From the NCBI RefSeq assembly GCF_009730915.1, contig NC_052475.1, positions 1,364,001 through 1,428,000 on the forward strand: a stretch of DNA of 64,000 nucleotides, in the 5' to 3' direction. Made by a program: the position numbers and the translations under genes. This DNA is from Dioscorea cayenensis subsp. rotundata (Eukaryota; Streptophyta; Magnoliopsida; Dioscoreales; Dioscoreaceae). The notes beneath the pieces are model-generated. The model saw only the letters and a program-made list of their open reading frames with translations, made no database searches and was not told the origin of the DNA. Positions 1 through 12,014 of the stretch are shown here, in pieces. Position 1 is the first letter of the stretch. The number at the start of each line of letters is the position of its first letter.

Positions 1-345
1 AGCAGCATCACCGGATGATGGAGATCATAATGAATGAATGAAAGAAAGAAAGAAAGAGAGAAAGAAAGGATGAATAGGAGGAGATGGCGTGAACCTGCAA
101 TGATGCTCAAAAGGGAAACCAGGCGGCCGCTCAAAATTCTATGTTTTCCATCACTGGGCATCAACGAGCTACAAAAATCACAAAAAGATCAGTGTTAATT
201 CTCACATCGAATTCAAAAATCAATTGCATAGAAAAAACCCCTAATTTACGATGCAGCCAAAGAAACGGCGGCAGTGAAAGTGCTAGGGTTTGGCAACCAG
301 AATATGACTCTGATTCAATGTCCTTTATTAAAAAAGAGTTCTAGC
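1..345 (-). other. Possible 5' end of a gene leaving the left edge
   Basis: On the minus strand, 345 to about 250 resembles a 5' leader with the AAACCCTAG motif common in plant leaders. A putative intron follows, ending in TTTTTGTAG at about 169. A short open segment then starts with ATG at 159-161 and reads MPSDGKHRILSGRL before a possible donor (CAG/GTTCAC) at 94-95. Only about 22 codons are visible and I recognise no family. The segment could equally be 3' UTR or spacer of the WAT1-related gene, whose stop codon is at 403. A GAAA-rich simple sequence lies at about 40-70. Confidence 0.25.
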
Positions 346-402
346 CATGTTATTACTGATTTAGCGCTTGTTTTTGCATGAAATTTCAAAACTACCACTA
401 TT

Positions 403-2201
403 CTATAACTTTTGTCCATGTGGGCCATGTGGCGTCTCCTCATAAGCAAATGCAAGCTGCTGCTCTATATCAATCTCCTCCTCTTCCTCTTGTGCCAAAC
501 TATGAGTAGAACCCCCTCGAGCTATAACCAAATCCATTGGTCCTCTTACAGACATGTGGTCTAACTCCACGGGCTTCTTAGCTTCTTTCTTCTTTCCCCA
601 GAGAACAATGTATAACCCACTAATAATCAATCCAGCACTCAAAATACTGGCATAAGAAGGTAAAAAAGAGATCATGTGGAAATGCCATTTTTATGTCAAG
701 ATTCAAGCTATAGTTATATACCTTCCAAGATGTAGCTTCTCATTCAATAGCACGGTGCTAAGAATGGCTACAATGATAAGATTTAGAGGATTGAATACAG
801 AGGCATACAATGGACCCTTCTTCCTAATGCACCATGCCAGCAGTGTGAAAGTCAGACTAGAGCCCAGGATTCCCTGCAAATAAAGAATTCGCATGTTATT
901 CTTCAAAGTTTCAGAAGTTGCCAAAGGGATTGGATTAAGAACTTTCATTACAGCGTAGGAAACAGCGAGTAGCCTGAAATTAAACCCCAGCCTCCATTGA
1001 ACCATGTCCCTTTGCATGATGATGGCCAAGAGGAAGGATTGGAGTGATGCCATTGAACACACCAGAGCTGTGGCCGAGTAAGGGCATGGATAGACTTCAC
1101 TCATCTTTGCCTGCAAAACATGGACAAAAAATAAAATGTAAGATTACTCTGGTCTGCATAGACACTGAGACATCGCTAAAGATCACCTGAATTATCAACC
1201 ATAATGAATAAGATAAACAACTTGCAACTGCGAATAATGAAGCCATGACGCGATTACCAGACTGATTATGCAGTGGTGTTACTTGGTTATTGGGGAGAAG
1301 ATTGATGCTTGATGACCACAGTGGTACATCTGGCCCTTTGTAGAAGGTGAGGAGCATTGCACCACCTACACCAATGACAGTACCTAGAACTTTTGCTTGC
1401 CCGGACAGCTTATTGATTCTCAGGTTCTCCAATCTTCATTGGAAAAAAATGAAATTAAATCAGAATTTTATCACATTTAGAAGCATAATTGCATGAAAAA
1501 CAAATAACATTGCATAGATTTCTTTCTCACCTAAATAACAAAGCCAAGATGAATGTGATAGCAGGAATGAGGTTGCCCATTGCTGCTGCAAAGGTAACTG
1601 ATGTCTTACTCACGCTGGCCAAATATAAATTCTGTGCAAGTGTGCATCTGAAAATAGGGCACACAATTAAAAAAAGAAAAATCTAATTTTGAATCAGAAC
1701 CAACATTCACAATACCCACATTTCAACAAATTTTACTGATGCGATTGAATTCTATGAACTTCAAGCATGCAAATATATATAATTCACTGGTGCTAACTAG
1801 CAAATTAAATCGGCTAATATAATTCAGATCTAGGGTTTGTAATTTCCATTTACCCAAATAAACCAGAGAGAAAAGACTCCCCAACGATCATCCTGGTCAA
1901 TCGAGGCCTACGTTTCCTGCAAAATCAAATTGATTCTAAACATCAACTTCACCAACTTCAATTCCACCATAAAAATCATAAGTACAAACAAAAAAAAATA
2001 CACAAAATCAAAAACCCTAGAACAAAACCTCTCGACCAAGTAAGCGATCGGGATCAAAGAAGCAGCAGCAAAGAGATATCGATAGGTAACCATGATCCTG
2101 ATATCCATGCGATCGTTGAGGGCGAGCTTGTAGAAGATGTTGACTCCCGCGTAGAGGATCTGGACGAGCACCATCGCCGCCGCCGTCTTGAAGGCCTCCA
2201 T
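403..2201 (-). CDS. WAT1-related protein (EamA/DMT transporter family, nodulin MtN21-like)
   Basis: Seven coding exons on the minus strand: 2029-2201, 1854-1916, 1531-1647, 1187-1433, 952-1110, 722-873 and 403-646. All joins are GT-AG, in frame, and give 384 residues, the usual family length. The start is the MEAFKTAAAMVLVQ methionine at 2201. Landmarks are RPRLTRMIVGESFLSGLFG after the first loop, TSVTFAAAMGNLIPAITF, KLSGQAKVLGTVIGVGGAM at the start of the second EamA repeat, and CIRKKGPLYASVFNPLNLI with LNEKLHLG near the end. About ten hydrophobic segments fit a membrane transporter. The tail after residue ~320 is hydrophilic, with an acidic QEEEEEID stretch, so it is probably cytosolic. 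Arabidopsis WAT1 moves auxin across the tonoplast, but substrates of most relatives are unknown and none is inferred here. Confidence 0.9.
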
Positions 2202-2241
2202 TAGTCTCTCCGGTGATCCCAATGGAACGGTGTCACAGTCC

Positions 2242-2248
2242 TTATATA
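2242..2248 (-). promoter_or_regulatory. TATA box of the WAT1-related gene
   Basis: TATATAA reads on the minus strand about 41 bp upstream of the ATG at 2201. If used, transcription would start roughly 10-20 nt before the start codon, an unusually short leader. Confidence 0.4.
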
Positions 2249-2252
2249 GCAC

Positions 2253-3681
2253 TAGAGTGGATGAAGGGTTTCGATTCTAGAAGCTTCTCATGAGAGCCAT
2301 GCACGTGATACGTAGCAAGCTTTGTTGCTTGCTCGTCACGTTAAATAACAACTTTTTTTTTTTTGAAATATTTGGGAAATTTAATAAAATAAAAACTATA
2401 TATATATATATTATTTTACAAAATTAAAATATATACTATATATATCAAATCATAAAGTTTTTATTAGAAACTGGTGGTTGTATTGCAACTATTATTTTTT
2501 AATTATGACTATAAGTTTTATTTCACAATTATTACATTCTAAATGAATAAGAGATTAAAATTTAAATATTAAAATATATATGTTTGAATAAATTCACAAA
2601 AATAAAAATTGTGAAAATGATGTTTTAGTTATAATAGTAGAAATAGACTATAGCAAACGATGAAGACTATAAGAAGTGACATAATGCATCAATCAATATT
2701 ACTGTATCTATGTCATTGAAAAAAATTACATCATTCATTTGGGGGCCGAAATCCCTTGATTTATTACCTATTGAAATAAAATTAAAGTTGAATAATTAAA
2801 TTGATGCAAATTAATGTTTGATGATCAAAGTGAAAATGAACCAAAGTTTAATGACTTATTTAAAAATTTACCCATTATATCATCTTTACATCCTCTTCAT
2901 ACTAACAGTATATATATATATATATATATATAGATATATTATAATTCTAAAAATTATAAAAGCAAATTAAAAATAAATATCTTTTAATAAAAATTATTTA
3001 TTTAAAATTTTAAATAATATAGATAAGTCATCACACGTGCTATTTATCACGATAATTACCATAATAATTGATATTTATTCATTCATTCCAAAATATTAGA
3101 ATCAAATTCTAAAACAGCCAATATCATTATTAACACCAAAGAACCTATTTATTTAAAATTCTTTAATTTTAATTTATCATATCTGTAAAAACAGAAGTAT
3201 CTCTATAATCACAAGACAATCAAGTCACAGTACTTTGGACTTTGCTACACATTGTTGGATTCTTCTTGTAGTTGTTGACACTGGAATCACATCCAACCTA
3301 ATTATCATATAACAACAGTACACTTTGGTCATTGCTGTACATAGTTGGATGCTTCTAGTTGGACACTGGAATCACATTAAAGTGCCACTCATTTAGGCAT
3401 ATATACTGTCACTTATGTGATGTAGAAGTCCAAAATAAGAAAAACAACAACAAAGGTCCACAATGTACATACATCATGCACTACTGTTGTTTGTTGTGTT
3501 GTTACCTTAATTTAATGATCACCTTGCATGTACTTTGCAACAGTTAAAATCAAGGGAGGTAAAAGAATTCAGTGGAAGAACACAAAATGAGGAAATGCTG
3601 CAACAATGTTTACTGAGATACAAAGATAAATACAGAGCATCAAAACAAGGAACACACTTTGCCATTTTGAACTGAATGTAT
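2253..3681. other. AT-rich intergenic region
   Basis: No gene is visible between the WAT1-related promoter and the tubby-like stop codon. The stretch holds A/T runs, a (TA)n run at about 2909-2931, and a degenerate direct repeat near 3220-3300 and 3310-3380 sharing the phrase GACACTGGAATCACAT. Short open frames here lack coding character. Bases 3600-3681 are probably 3' UTR of the tubby-like gene. Confidence 0.6.
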
Positions 3682-5393
3682 TTATTCACAGGCTAGCTTG
3701 GTGTCGAAACTGCTCAAACATATGGCGAAAGCCTGGAAAGCGTTGAGCGGGTATCGGTAATCCATGGTGAACATGTCCTTGGCGACCTTGCCGAATTGGA
3801 GGATGATCTTGTCATGCTCAGTCGGTGCTGGTTGCGCTGGAGTTGGGGCTCCGGCTGTGGGTTGTGTGGCTGCGATCAGCTGGAAGTTTTTCACTGAAGC
3901 TATGGTTACTCGACCACGGAAGTTAAGACACCAGCATTGCAGCTGCTCGTGCCACCGTGGTGCCTTGTTTCGGAGAACAAGTGGCTTCATCTTAGCCTCT
4001 TCTTCGCCATCAGCTCCACTAGCTCCAGCAATTTCGGAGAATCGAGCGCTGTTGAAATCCATGGAGCGATCGAAGATTGATGACTTGGAGAACGACATGC
4101 TCCGGAAGGAATCTTCCAGGGAAGGCGGAAGCAGTTGCTCAGGCTGGCCAGGGACAATACCGCCAACATCGAGTGATGAAGTTGGAATTGAGTACATGAC
4201 ACAGTGCATCCTTCGAGGACCCCGAGTGCCGAGGACATTCAGCTCATAAGTCACCTGTGCAATGTTAAAGCTTCCAGAAGGAACTTTAGGGGATACCTTC
4301 TTGGAGTAAAATCGTCGGCTAGTGCGGCCTGGGTGAGTTGCAGCAGCCCCGTTGTATGGAGGCTGAGTGTCATATATTATGAACTTCGTGCCAAGGAAAT
4401 TTGACCTGGAATTGGGGTATGAGATGCATCAGTTCTTGAACATTTGAAGTCATAACCAATTAAAAACCTAGAAAGTCTATTGAAGAGTTCTTGTGATCAC
4501 TTGCCTCAATTTTCCAATGTAAGAGTTGCTTGATCTTGATATATTGTCAGCATCCATAGATATTATGTACTCTGTACATGTTGTGCGGCGATTCCTTTTG
4601 GCTGATAAGAGGAACTTCCCGTTCTCGGCCAGAACCGCTATAGTGTCCATAAATAACTAAGATAAGTTTAATTGCAAAATATGATAGCTAAACTACAAAG
4701 CAGGTATTCAACGGAACATTTCTTTCATGATAGATTTTTTTAACGTTAGCGCCATAAAGATTTTCCAATGTGAGTTCATGTTAAATGAATTGAAACAGCG
4801 CACAAAGCGACTGAATTAAAAGCAGCTATGACAATCAAGCTGAAAGAAGAAACCTTTACCTGGGCTTAGGCAAAGGAAGAGATGATAAGTATGTTTTGCT
4901 TTGTCCCTCTTAATGAAACACTGAATGGTTCCTTCTCGAGGTCCAGACTGTGAGCACAAAGAAACACAGTATCAAAATCCAATCCAGATCAAATGACAAT
5001 TATAGTATCATCCATAAAGTTCTAAATTTTAAGAAGAAATCAATACGTTTAGAGGATCACCTGCTTTAAAGATACCGGGAAAGTAAGCTTCCCACAAAAT
5101 TCTGGGCTTTTGACAATCTCTTTGCAAGTTTCCCTCCATGTTCGACAAACAGCAGCACAAGCAACCACATTCTTTCGAGAAGGCCATGTGCACTCACTTG
5201 CCTCTAACCTTTTTATTACATCTCGTAGCAATTCAGGCGGAAGGCTAGCCCAGCAACCATTCTCAATCACCAATGACGGTTCATGGATCTCATGTACTGA
5301 AATTCGAGACTTCCCTCGATGATGATCGGAGCTTCTCCAAGATAAACTCCCAATACTATCTCTGACATCTCGAACAATACTTCTAAAAGACAT
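3682..5393 (-). CDS. Tubby-like F-box protein (TLP)
   Basis: Four coding exons on the minus strand: 5061-5393, 4860-4947, 4505-4637 and 3682-4405, giving 425 residues, normal for plant TLPs. The N-terminus [20 protein letters not shown] and the F-box ([20 protein letters not shown], about residues 48-67) are typical. The tubby domain follows, with [54 protein letters not shown] and the closing [18 protein letters not shown]. In the family, the F-box binds ASK1/SKP1 and the tubby domain binds membrane phosphoinositides, with roles in stress and ABA responses. The intron between 4505 and 4405 begins with GC, not GT: AG/GCAAGT joins to CAG/G and restores the invariant [11 protein letters not shown] leader intron is likely upstream, so the promoter should lie beyond about 6560. 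Confidence 0.93.
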
Positions 5394-6580
5394 CTACACA
5401 AACAAAAACACAAGCCCAAACAAACTAGAATCCCCACAAAGAAGCAGAAAACAACAGTCTGCTTATGCTGCAACAACCAGCATCACCAACAACACCTAAT
5501 CAATCATAAGCAGCAGAACGCGACAAATTAGAGAAAACAATGCTTTGCAGGATAATACACAAGTAGCAATGTATTATAATCAATCGAATACCAAATAAAT
5601 AACAAGTAGAAAGCAACATCTTTACCTACAAGAAAGAATTAATTATCTCCTTCCAAGAACTAAAATTACTTTATATAAAGGTCCAATTCACCAAATAAAT
5701 GCTCCAAGTGGCTGCAAAACAAAAAACAAAAACAGAAGTTGAGTCTGCAAAGGAAAAGCAAACATTTGATTATATATTGAAGAGAAGGGAAGAATAATCA
5801 GCAAAAGTTAGATATTAATGAAGTCACAATCAAAGTTGCAAATTGCTCATAGATTTTTAAAAAAGCACGGCTAGAGTCATAGTCAAATCATGGGAAATAG
5901 CGTAGCAATAGCACAGAAATAACCATAAACATTTAAATGACCTCCATATGAAAGTAAAAAAATCTCCATTTGGCATTAAAAAAAAAAAAAATCCATCAGA
6001 AAACTGAAAAGCATGGGCGGCTACATACCATGAAATCATAAAATGCTCAAAAATTCAAATCTTTCTGGAATATTTGAGAGATTAAAAGATTTTTTTAGGC
6101 TAAAATGACTAAAAAAAATCAAACAGGAATAAATCAAATAAATCAAAGAAACAACATTGAGGGAATTTGGAGATCTAAACGTAGCTATTCCAAAAACGGA
6201 AGTGCCCATGAATTGTAGAGACTAAACAAAAGTTCCGATTTTTACCTCACAAAACCACTTCAGAAACAAAAATTAAAAGAGGAACAAAACCTATCGATCC
6301 AAACCTCTTGACGCCATAAACACATAGAATTTCCCATAAATACTCAAAATAAAGCAAAGAAACAGCAATACACTACCTCAACCTTCACAACAGAAATGGA
6401 AACAGAAAGATATGACAAAGATCACCAAAACAAACCACTAAAAACCATTTTTTTTGCGCAAAAATCACAAGAAAAGAATCGCACCTGATGATTTCCTTCG
6501 ATCCAGTGGCCAGAGGTCCCTTCCTTCACGCTCGCTCTCGCTCAAAGCTCTGACCTTTTTCTTCCCTTCTAAGCCTAAAT
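5394..6580 (-). other. 5' leader and probable leader intron of the tubby-like gene
   Basis: A pyrimidine-rich leader exon appears at about 6485-6560 on the minus strand and ends in ATCAG/GTGCGA near 6483. No open frame lies between it and the ATG at 5393, so a leader intron of about 1 kb is inferred. The exact acceptor is not resolved. The interval is A-rich on the plus strand and otherwise featureless. Confidence 0.45.
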
Positions 6581-7886
6581 GGAACTCAAAACTCCATTAA
6601 ATCCACTTCACTTGAAGCCCAAGAGAACCCTTTTTTTGCATTATACCCCCTCAGATTCTTTAATATCACAATGAACACTGAACTCTTTATATATATTTTA
6701 ATAATTATTAATTTATTTAAAAAATTACATACTTAATTAGTATTACAGATTGGTTTGCACTCAAAAGAGAAGGTTTGGAAGAGTCAAAATGGGATTACTC
6801 CCATTGAAATTACCATTTTAGCCTCTATTATTAAGGTTTTAAATTGATGAAGAAATTTTTTAATATCTCAAAAATATTATATAATTTATATTATTTTTTA
6901 ATAAAATAAAAAAAATAAATAAGTAGAATTTTCAAACTCATTCAGAGAACCATTCTTCCGTAAGTATTTTAACAAAAATATTTATTTAAATAAATATGAA
7001 CGATTGAACTATGAGTAAATTTCCGCTTCTGTACTTTTGAATTGGGAGAAAAATAAAATATTATTGTATTGTAAGGATTATGAATTAAAAAATTTAAAAA
7101 AAATTTTATATTTATATTTTTTTATATTAATTAGGAATCTACATCTATAAAATCATATGTTTAAATTATAGAGACCATATGAAAGGGACTACTTAGTGGA
7201 AGCCAGTAACTTTTCAATTTTATATAATATATAAATAAATAAATAATTTATTTCTTTCATTTTCAGAAGAAGAGGTTCATTGTATCTTATAAATTTATGA
7301 ACAACTTGTTTTTTTATACATATAAATAAAATTAAAAAAATTTAAAACAGAGGATAAAAATTGGCTGTCGGTTTTTTATACAATTTTTTACATTTAAATG
7401 GTAAAGTTTAATGCTTTTGATTGCACTTGTATTTTTTAATCAATAAATACTTAATTAATAAATATAAACCATTCATCTCTAATAATTATATATATATTTA
7501 GAGCTAAGTATTAATTAGGTGAGTGATGTAATGATAATGTTTCATACCATCATATAGCATGAGTAATATAAATAAATAAATCAACTAATAGTTTTTTAAT
7601 TAAATTAATGAGAGACAACATCAACCACTCCAAACCTAAACAAAATATATTTAATTCAATCATATTAATCAGAAATCTTGGAAGGCCAATGTCTTCATCA
7701 CCATTCACTTTCCTTATTAATACTTGTGTACAAATGAAACCAACCATGTTTCTTTCACTCTCACTTTCCAATTTAATTTTTTTTTTTATCTTATTAATCA
7801 ATTCTGTTTGTTTTCATACAAACTGAAAGTTCAATAAGAACTCATATACATTCAAAAATTCATTGCAATTAATAAAAACTCGGTAA
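6581..7886. other. AT-rich intergenic region (tubby-like promoter, fibrillin 3' side)
   Basis: I see no gene. The stretch is more than 75% A/T with homopolymer runs. Overlapping short frames at 7550-7826 lie on opposite strands of low-complexity sequence and are not convincing. Bases 7800-7886 probably carry the 3' UTR of the fibrillin gene. Confidence 0.55.
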
Positions 7887-9777
7887 TTAATCGACGACAT
7901 TTCTGAATAAACTTAACTCCTGCTGAGTCCTTTCTAACACAAACATGTTGCCTTTATCATCTCTTCCAATCCTCATTGAATCATCTACATAGCTTAATTT
8001 AATCAAGGATCAAACACAAAACACTCCATGTTAATTTGTTACCAAAATCTGAAAAAAGATCGGAAAAAGAAAAAAAAAAGATTTCAAGGATACGAAATTT
8101 CGAGCCAGCCTTCGGGATTAAAAATTTCGAGAAGGAGATCATAGTTCTTCACAAACAGATTCATCAACTGCGATAATGTTCGATATTAGAGTTAATCAAA
8201 ACATGTTCAGTAAAATGAAAGAGTAGTATATAATACTTGAACAGGAGTGATGCTTGACTTGTCTAATTTGATGTTAACTCTCTGTTGAAAAAACACATTG
8301 ATTAGGTGGTAATAAATACATAATTGACAAGAATGATTAATGATTAGTACTCACAGTTTTGGATGCAATTTGGAAGGATGCTTCAACAGTTAGTTGTCCT
8401 GAGAGCATTTTGAAACCTCTTGCACTGAACTTGATTACATTAATGGCTTTTCCCTTTCATTGAAAGTTTAATTAAGGGTTAGAATTTGTTGTTATATATA
8501 TATATATATAAAGGACCAGTAATTTAGGGATGCCCTAAGTTGTCATCGGATGATAATATGACGACTTTGATCATCATAAACAATACCGTAAACGTGGTTT
8601 ATAGTATTGCACAATATTATAAACAGTAAAAAAATAAATAAACAACCATTGGATAATGATACACCGATTTTTTAAATCAAGCATCCCTAGAGCACAATAA
8701 TCTTTTACTGCATATTTATATATATATGTACATGGAAATCGATGACTATATTTAAATATTCAATTTTGTTGTGTCTCTTGTGTTGTTAATAACACGACTT
8801 TCGGTTCAGCCATCACAAAAGGATTAAAATGAACATATTCTAGTAATGTAAAGATCGGCGTCAATATAATTATGTAAGTATGAGACAAGAATGAACATAT
8901 GTGTGCAATTTAAGGATCAAAATGAATATATATTTTTATAAATCATTGACCAAAGTGATATTTTATCAGGCTCAACTTACTGAAGACAATGAGACTCAAA
9001 TTTAACAATCTTATCAGATATTCAAACAATTGATAAATAATAACAGCAATAAATATATATGAATGGCAATCATGCTCCAACAAGAATGACATAATAAATA
9101 TCACAAAGAATGACTAATAAGATATGAATTTTTGGAGTGAAAAGTGAAAAATCACTCACATTAGTGACGTCAATTATCTGGTAAAAATCTCCAAGAGAAA
9201 TGAAATCACGCAGTCCAAGTTTGGTTCTCTTTGACCCAAGAATTGTGATTGTGGTGTAAATAAGTTTCCACCATCCATCCACCTTATCATTTCCACAAAA
9301 AACAAGTGCAAATAATAAAATCCAAAATTCAATATAAAAATAAAAAAATAAGAAAAATAATAAAAAAAAAATGCAGCAAAAAGAGAAAACCTTATCCTGA
9401 AGTTGATCAGTAGGATGAGGTGTGGGATTCATAGACTCCAACAGTTTGACAAGCTCTTCAATCTCTGATTTCTTTGCAGATTGAACACCAAAGATACCTC
9501 TATTGGTACCTTAATCACAAACTCAAGTCAATTAGTAATTCCAAGAACAAGAGAAACAATGAAGAAGATTACCTTGCAATGCTTGGTAAAGAGATGCTTT
9601 GGTTTCATCAATGGCTTCTGATTTTGCTGCTGCTGCTGCTGCTGCTGTTGCTCTAATGGATGATGATGATGATGATGATGATGATTTTTTGTTAGCATTG
9701 GTTCTGATTCTGAGTTTCTTTGGTGAGTCTTGAAGCTTTTGGGGAGTAATGAGAGGTTTGAGGAACAAAGCTGACAT
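7887..9777 (-). CDS. FBN5: Fibrillin / plastid-lipid-associated protein, FBN5-like, chloroplastic
   Basis: Seven exons on the minus strand: 9573-9777, 9391-9509, 9160-9282, 8355-8453, 8237-8281, 8094-8167 and 7887-7992, giving 256 residues. The first ~50 residues are Ser/Thr/Ala-rich with few acids, as in a chloroplast transit peptide, and include Ser and Ala runs encoded by unstable trinucleotides. The mature part reads [69 protein letters not shown] and [20 protein letters not shown], a fibrillin (PAP) fold closest to Arabidopsis FBN5. FBN5 there binds solanesyl diphosphate synthases and supports plastoquinone-9 synthesis; the same role is inferred here. Reading through 8094 meets a stop after ISYP, but a donor inside that codon (TTTC/GTATCC) joins to 7992 and restores ISYVDD. 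The longest intron (8454-9159) contains (TA)n. Confidence 0.88.
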
Positions 9778-10560
9778 TTTTAGTGAAAGCAAGCATGGGG
9801 GAAACAGTGGGTGGGGAGTTTTAAAATAAGAAATTTAGGAAACAAGAAGGGACGATACATTGATTGGGAGTGAAGACGTGGAAAGGACGTAGAAGTTAAG
9901 AAGTACCTTATTGTTAAAATTATTTGGGAAAATGAATTATAAATTTACTAACGTTTCAAATGATCATTCTCTGATATTTAAATTTACCAAGCAAATTTTT
10001 TTTTTCTTTCTTTCTCACAGTTGATATTTAAAATATATAATTTTTATTTAATATTACTTATTTTCGTTTAACCACATAATTTTTTTTTAATATATAATAT
10101 ATTTTTATTTAATATTTAGTATTTTTATTTAAATAGTTGAAAAACAACTATTTTTTTAACTATTTAAATACATTTTTGTTAACGTTAATTATTTTCTGAT
10201 AGAAAGACATAAAAATACAATGTTAAAATTTTTTTTTTAAAAATATCTAAATTTAATAAGACAATCTGTAAATAAATAAAAGTTTTAAGGTATTTTTAAA
10301 AATTATTTTTATTTCTATTTGATGAAAACATTTTATATGGATAGGATAATATTTTGGGCGAAAAGAGAACCTATGGCCACTGATTTTTGCTTTCAAAATT
10401 AACATAAAGCTATTAAATTAAAGATTAGATCAATCACATAAAGACATGGTGCTACTTCACAATGGTGACATATAAAACTATTAAATCATATTGCCTACAC
10501 AGTGATGAAAACATAGATCAAGTTGCTGAAAATTCAAGTTAAATTTGCATCAGTTCATTC
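9778..10560. other. Intergenic region
   Basis: 9778-9900 is the leader/promoter side of the fibrillin gene. 9900-10350 is long A/T homopolymer-rich DNA. No coding or repeat signature is recognised. Confidence 0.5.
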
Positions 10561-10792
10561 TCTACTACTTGATTTGCATATGCATTGATCAAGCTTTGCT
10601 GCAGCAATGACTTCAAGAGAATCTTTCTGCATATGAGTTATCCTGATTTGTACAAAGGGATAAGATTTTCATCACAAACATTTGATCTTAACATGAATAG
10701 CTCAACTGGCAGATCATCAAGTTTGAAGGTGTGCTTTGTCCGCGTAAAATTTTCAAACCTCGGCAGCGGATTGGATTCTATTGAAGTATCAC
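10561..10792 (-). other. Candidate last exon (3' UTR) of ISY1
   Basis: On the minus strand a strong acceptor (TTTTTCCCTTTCCAG) precedes 10792. Joining the donor in ISY1 (CAG AG/GTATGA, at 12031) to this acceptor gives AGG TGA, so the protein would end NVQR, matching the NIQR end I recall for ISY1 proteins. The exon then carries only the stop (10789-10791) and 3' UTR. It also holds an unrelated open frame with KHTFKLDDLPVELFMLRSNV, which I do not recognise; a terminal exon of another minus-strand gene is the alternative. The 3' end is not defined. Confidence 0.4.
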
Positions 10793-10946
10793 CTGGAAAG
10801 GGAAAAATAAATTGGTAAAAGATCATGCCGGCAAAAGATACATACAACTCAATAAAGAGAGAAAAAACCATGGGCAGCTAATCAAACTAACTGCATTGAA
10901 TTAAAGTACTAATAAGTTAGAGAACCCTCTGGAATATGTTAATGAG

Positions 10947-11133
10947 AAAAATCCTAATAATAGCCACCATCCAAACTTGGGAAGTTCATGCAAAATGAAG
11001 AAAAATCTACTCTAGCAAGGAATGATGGTTTAAAGTCGGAAAAATCCTATTAATAGCCGCCATCAGAACTTGGGAAGTGCATGGAAAATGATGAAAAAAT
11101 CTACCCTAGCAAGGGATGATGGTTTAAAGTTGA
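10947..11133. repeat. Two-copy tandem duplication, unit about 93 bp
   Basis: Units 10947-11039 and 11040-11133 are near copies. Both run from AAAAATCCTA through the phrases ATAGCC, CTTGGGAAG and GATGGTTTAAAGT, with a few substitutions. They lie in the presumed 3' intron of ISY1. Confidence 0.8.
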
Positions 11134-12014
11134 AAGTGAACAGAATTTTGAAACCTTCCTATCAATAGCATATGTGGTGAAGTGAAACAGTGCATTTGTC
11201 ATATTTGGTCTTCTGAATGTCAATATGCCCTATGTTAGTGATGATCCTTCATTCCTCTCAGCCAAACATCATGGTTTAGGTTGCAAAGTGCTGCTTGCAG
11301 GAATTATTTGCATTACGCATTCAGCTTTTCAAAAGTGGTAAGTGGTAACCAAAGCAAAAAATGACAATGTCTCATTCTTGCCATCAAATGTAAAAAGACC
11401 TGCTCCCATTCACATAGATTTTAGGGCCAAAGGTATCAACCCCAACATTGTCTTTGAATCAATAAAACCAGCCAAAGACCAATATTCATTCAATAATATG
11501 AAAAAAGATGATCAAATTATCATAAGGTTCAGAGGATGAAATATAAGTTGGAGTGATGAAGTGTTTATGAGCTTCACCAGAATAAGTAAACTTAAGTGAG
11601 AAAACCTCAGAAATTGGTTTAGCGTCCAAAGGAGGTAACATCCAACATGCAAATTGAGGACACAAAAATTTGTAACTTGTGATGAGATTGACTCAAGAAA
11701 GTAAAAATATTCCTATATATGCATAAAGAAAAGCACTGCTTCAAGAGCCTAACATAAGACTAACATAAGACAAATAAGAGACAATCACCTATGTGATCAC
11801 CTAAATTTCACAATTGGAGAGCAAGTCACCAAATGTCAAGAAACTCGCATTCGACAACAGTTATTGCTGATTAACACACAGATATCTATCACATTCCATC
11901 AATTAAACATTAACCACAATAGTCCACCAAAACTAATTCAAAATAAAATCATGTAATCAATCTAAAATTCAACTAAGCTTATCACGGTAAACAGTACCCA
12001 GCTTAGTAAAAAAA
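11134..12014. other. Non-coding stretch, probably ISY1 intron or 3' UTR
   Basis: There is no convincing gene. The plus-strand 65-codon frame at 11342-11539 has no family signature and sits inside what would be the last ISY1 intron. No transposon ends were recognised. Confidence 0.4.

Noticed and set aside
3764-4249. 161-codon plus-strand frame
   Set aside because: Antisense to the conserved last exon of the tubby-like gene; no protein family features.
8094-8140. Fibrillin gene as a pseudogene because of the stop after ISYP
   Set aside because: A donor within the preceding codon joins cleanly to the missing conserved C-terminal exon at 7992.
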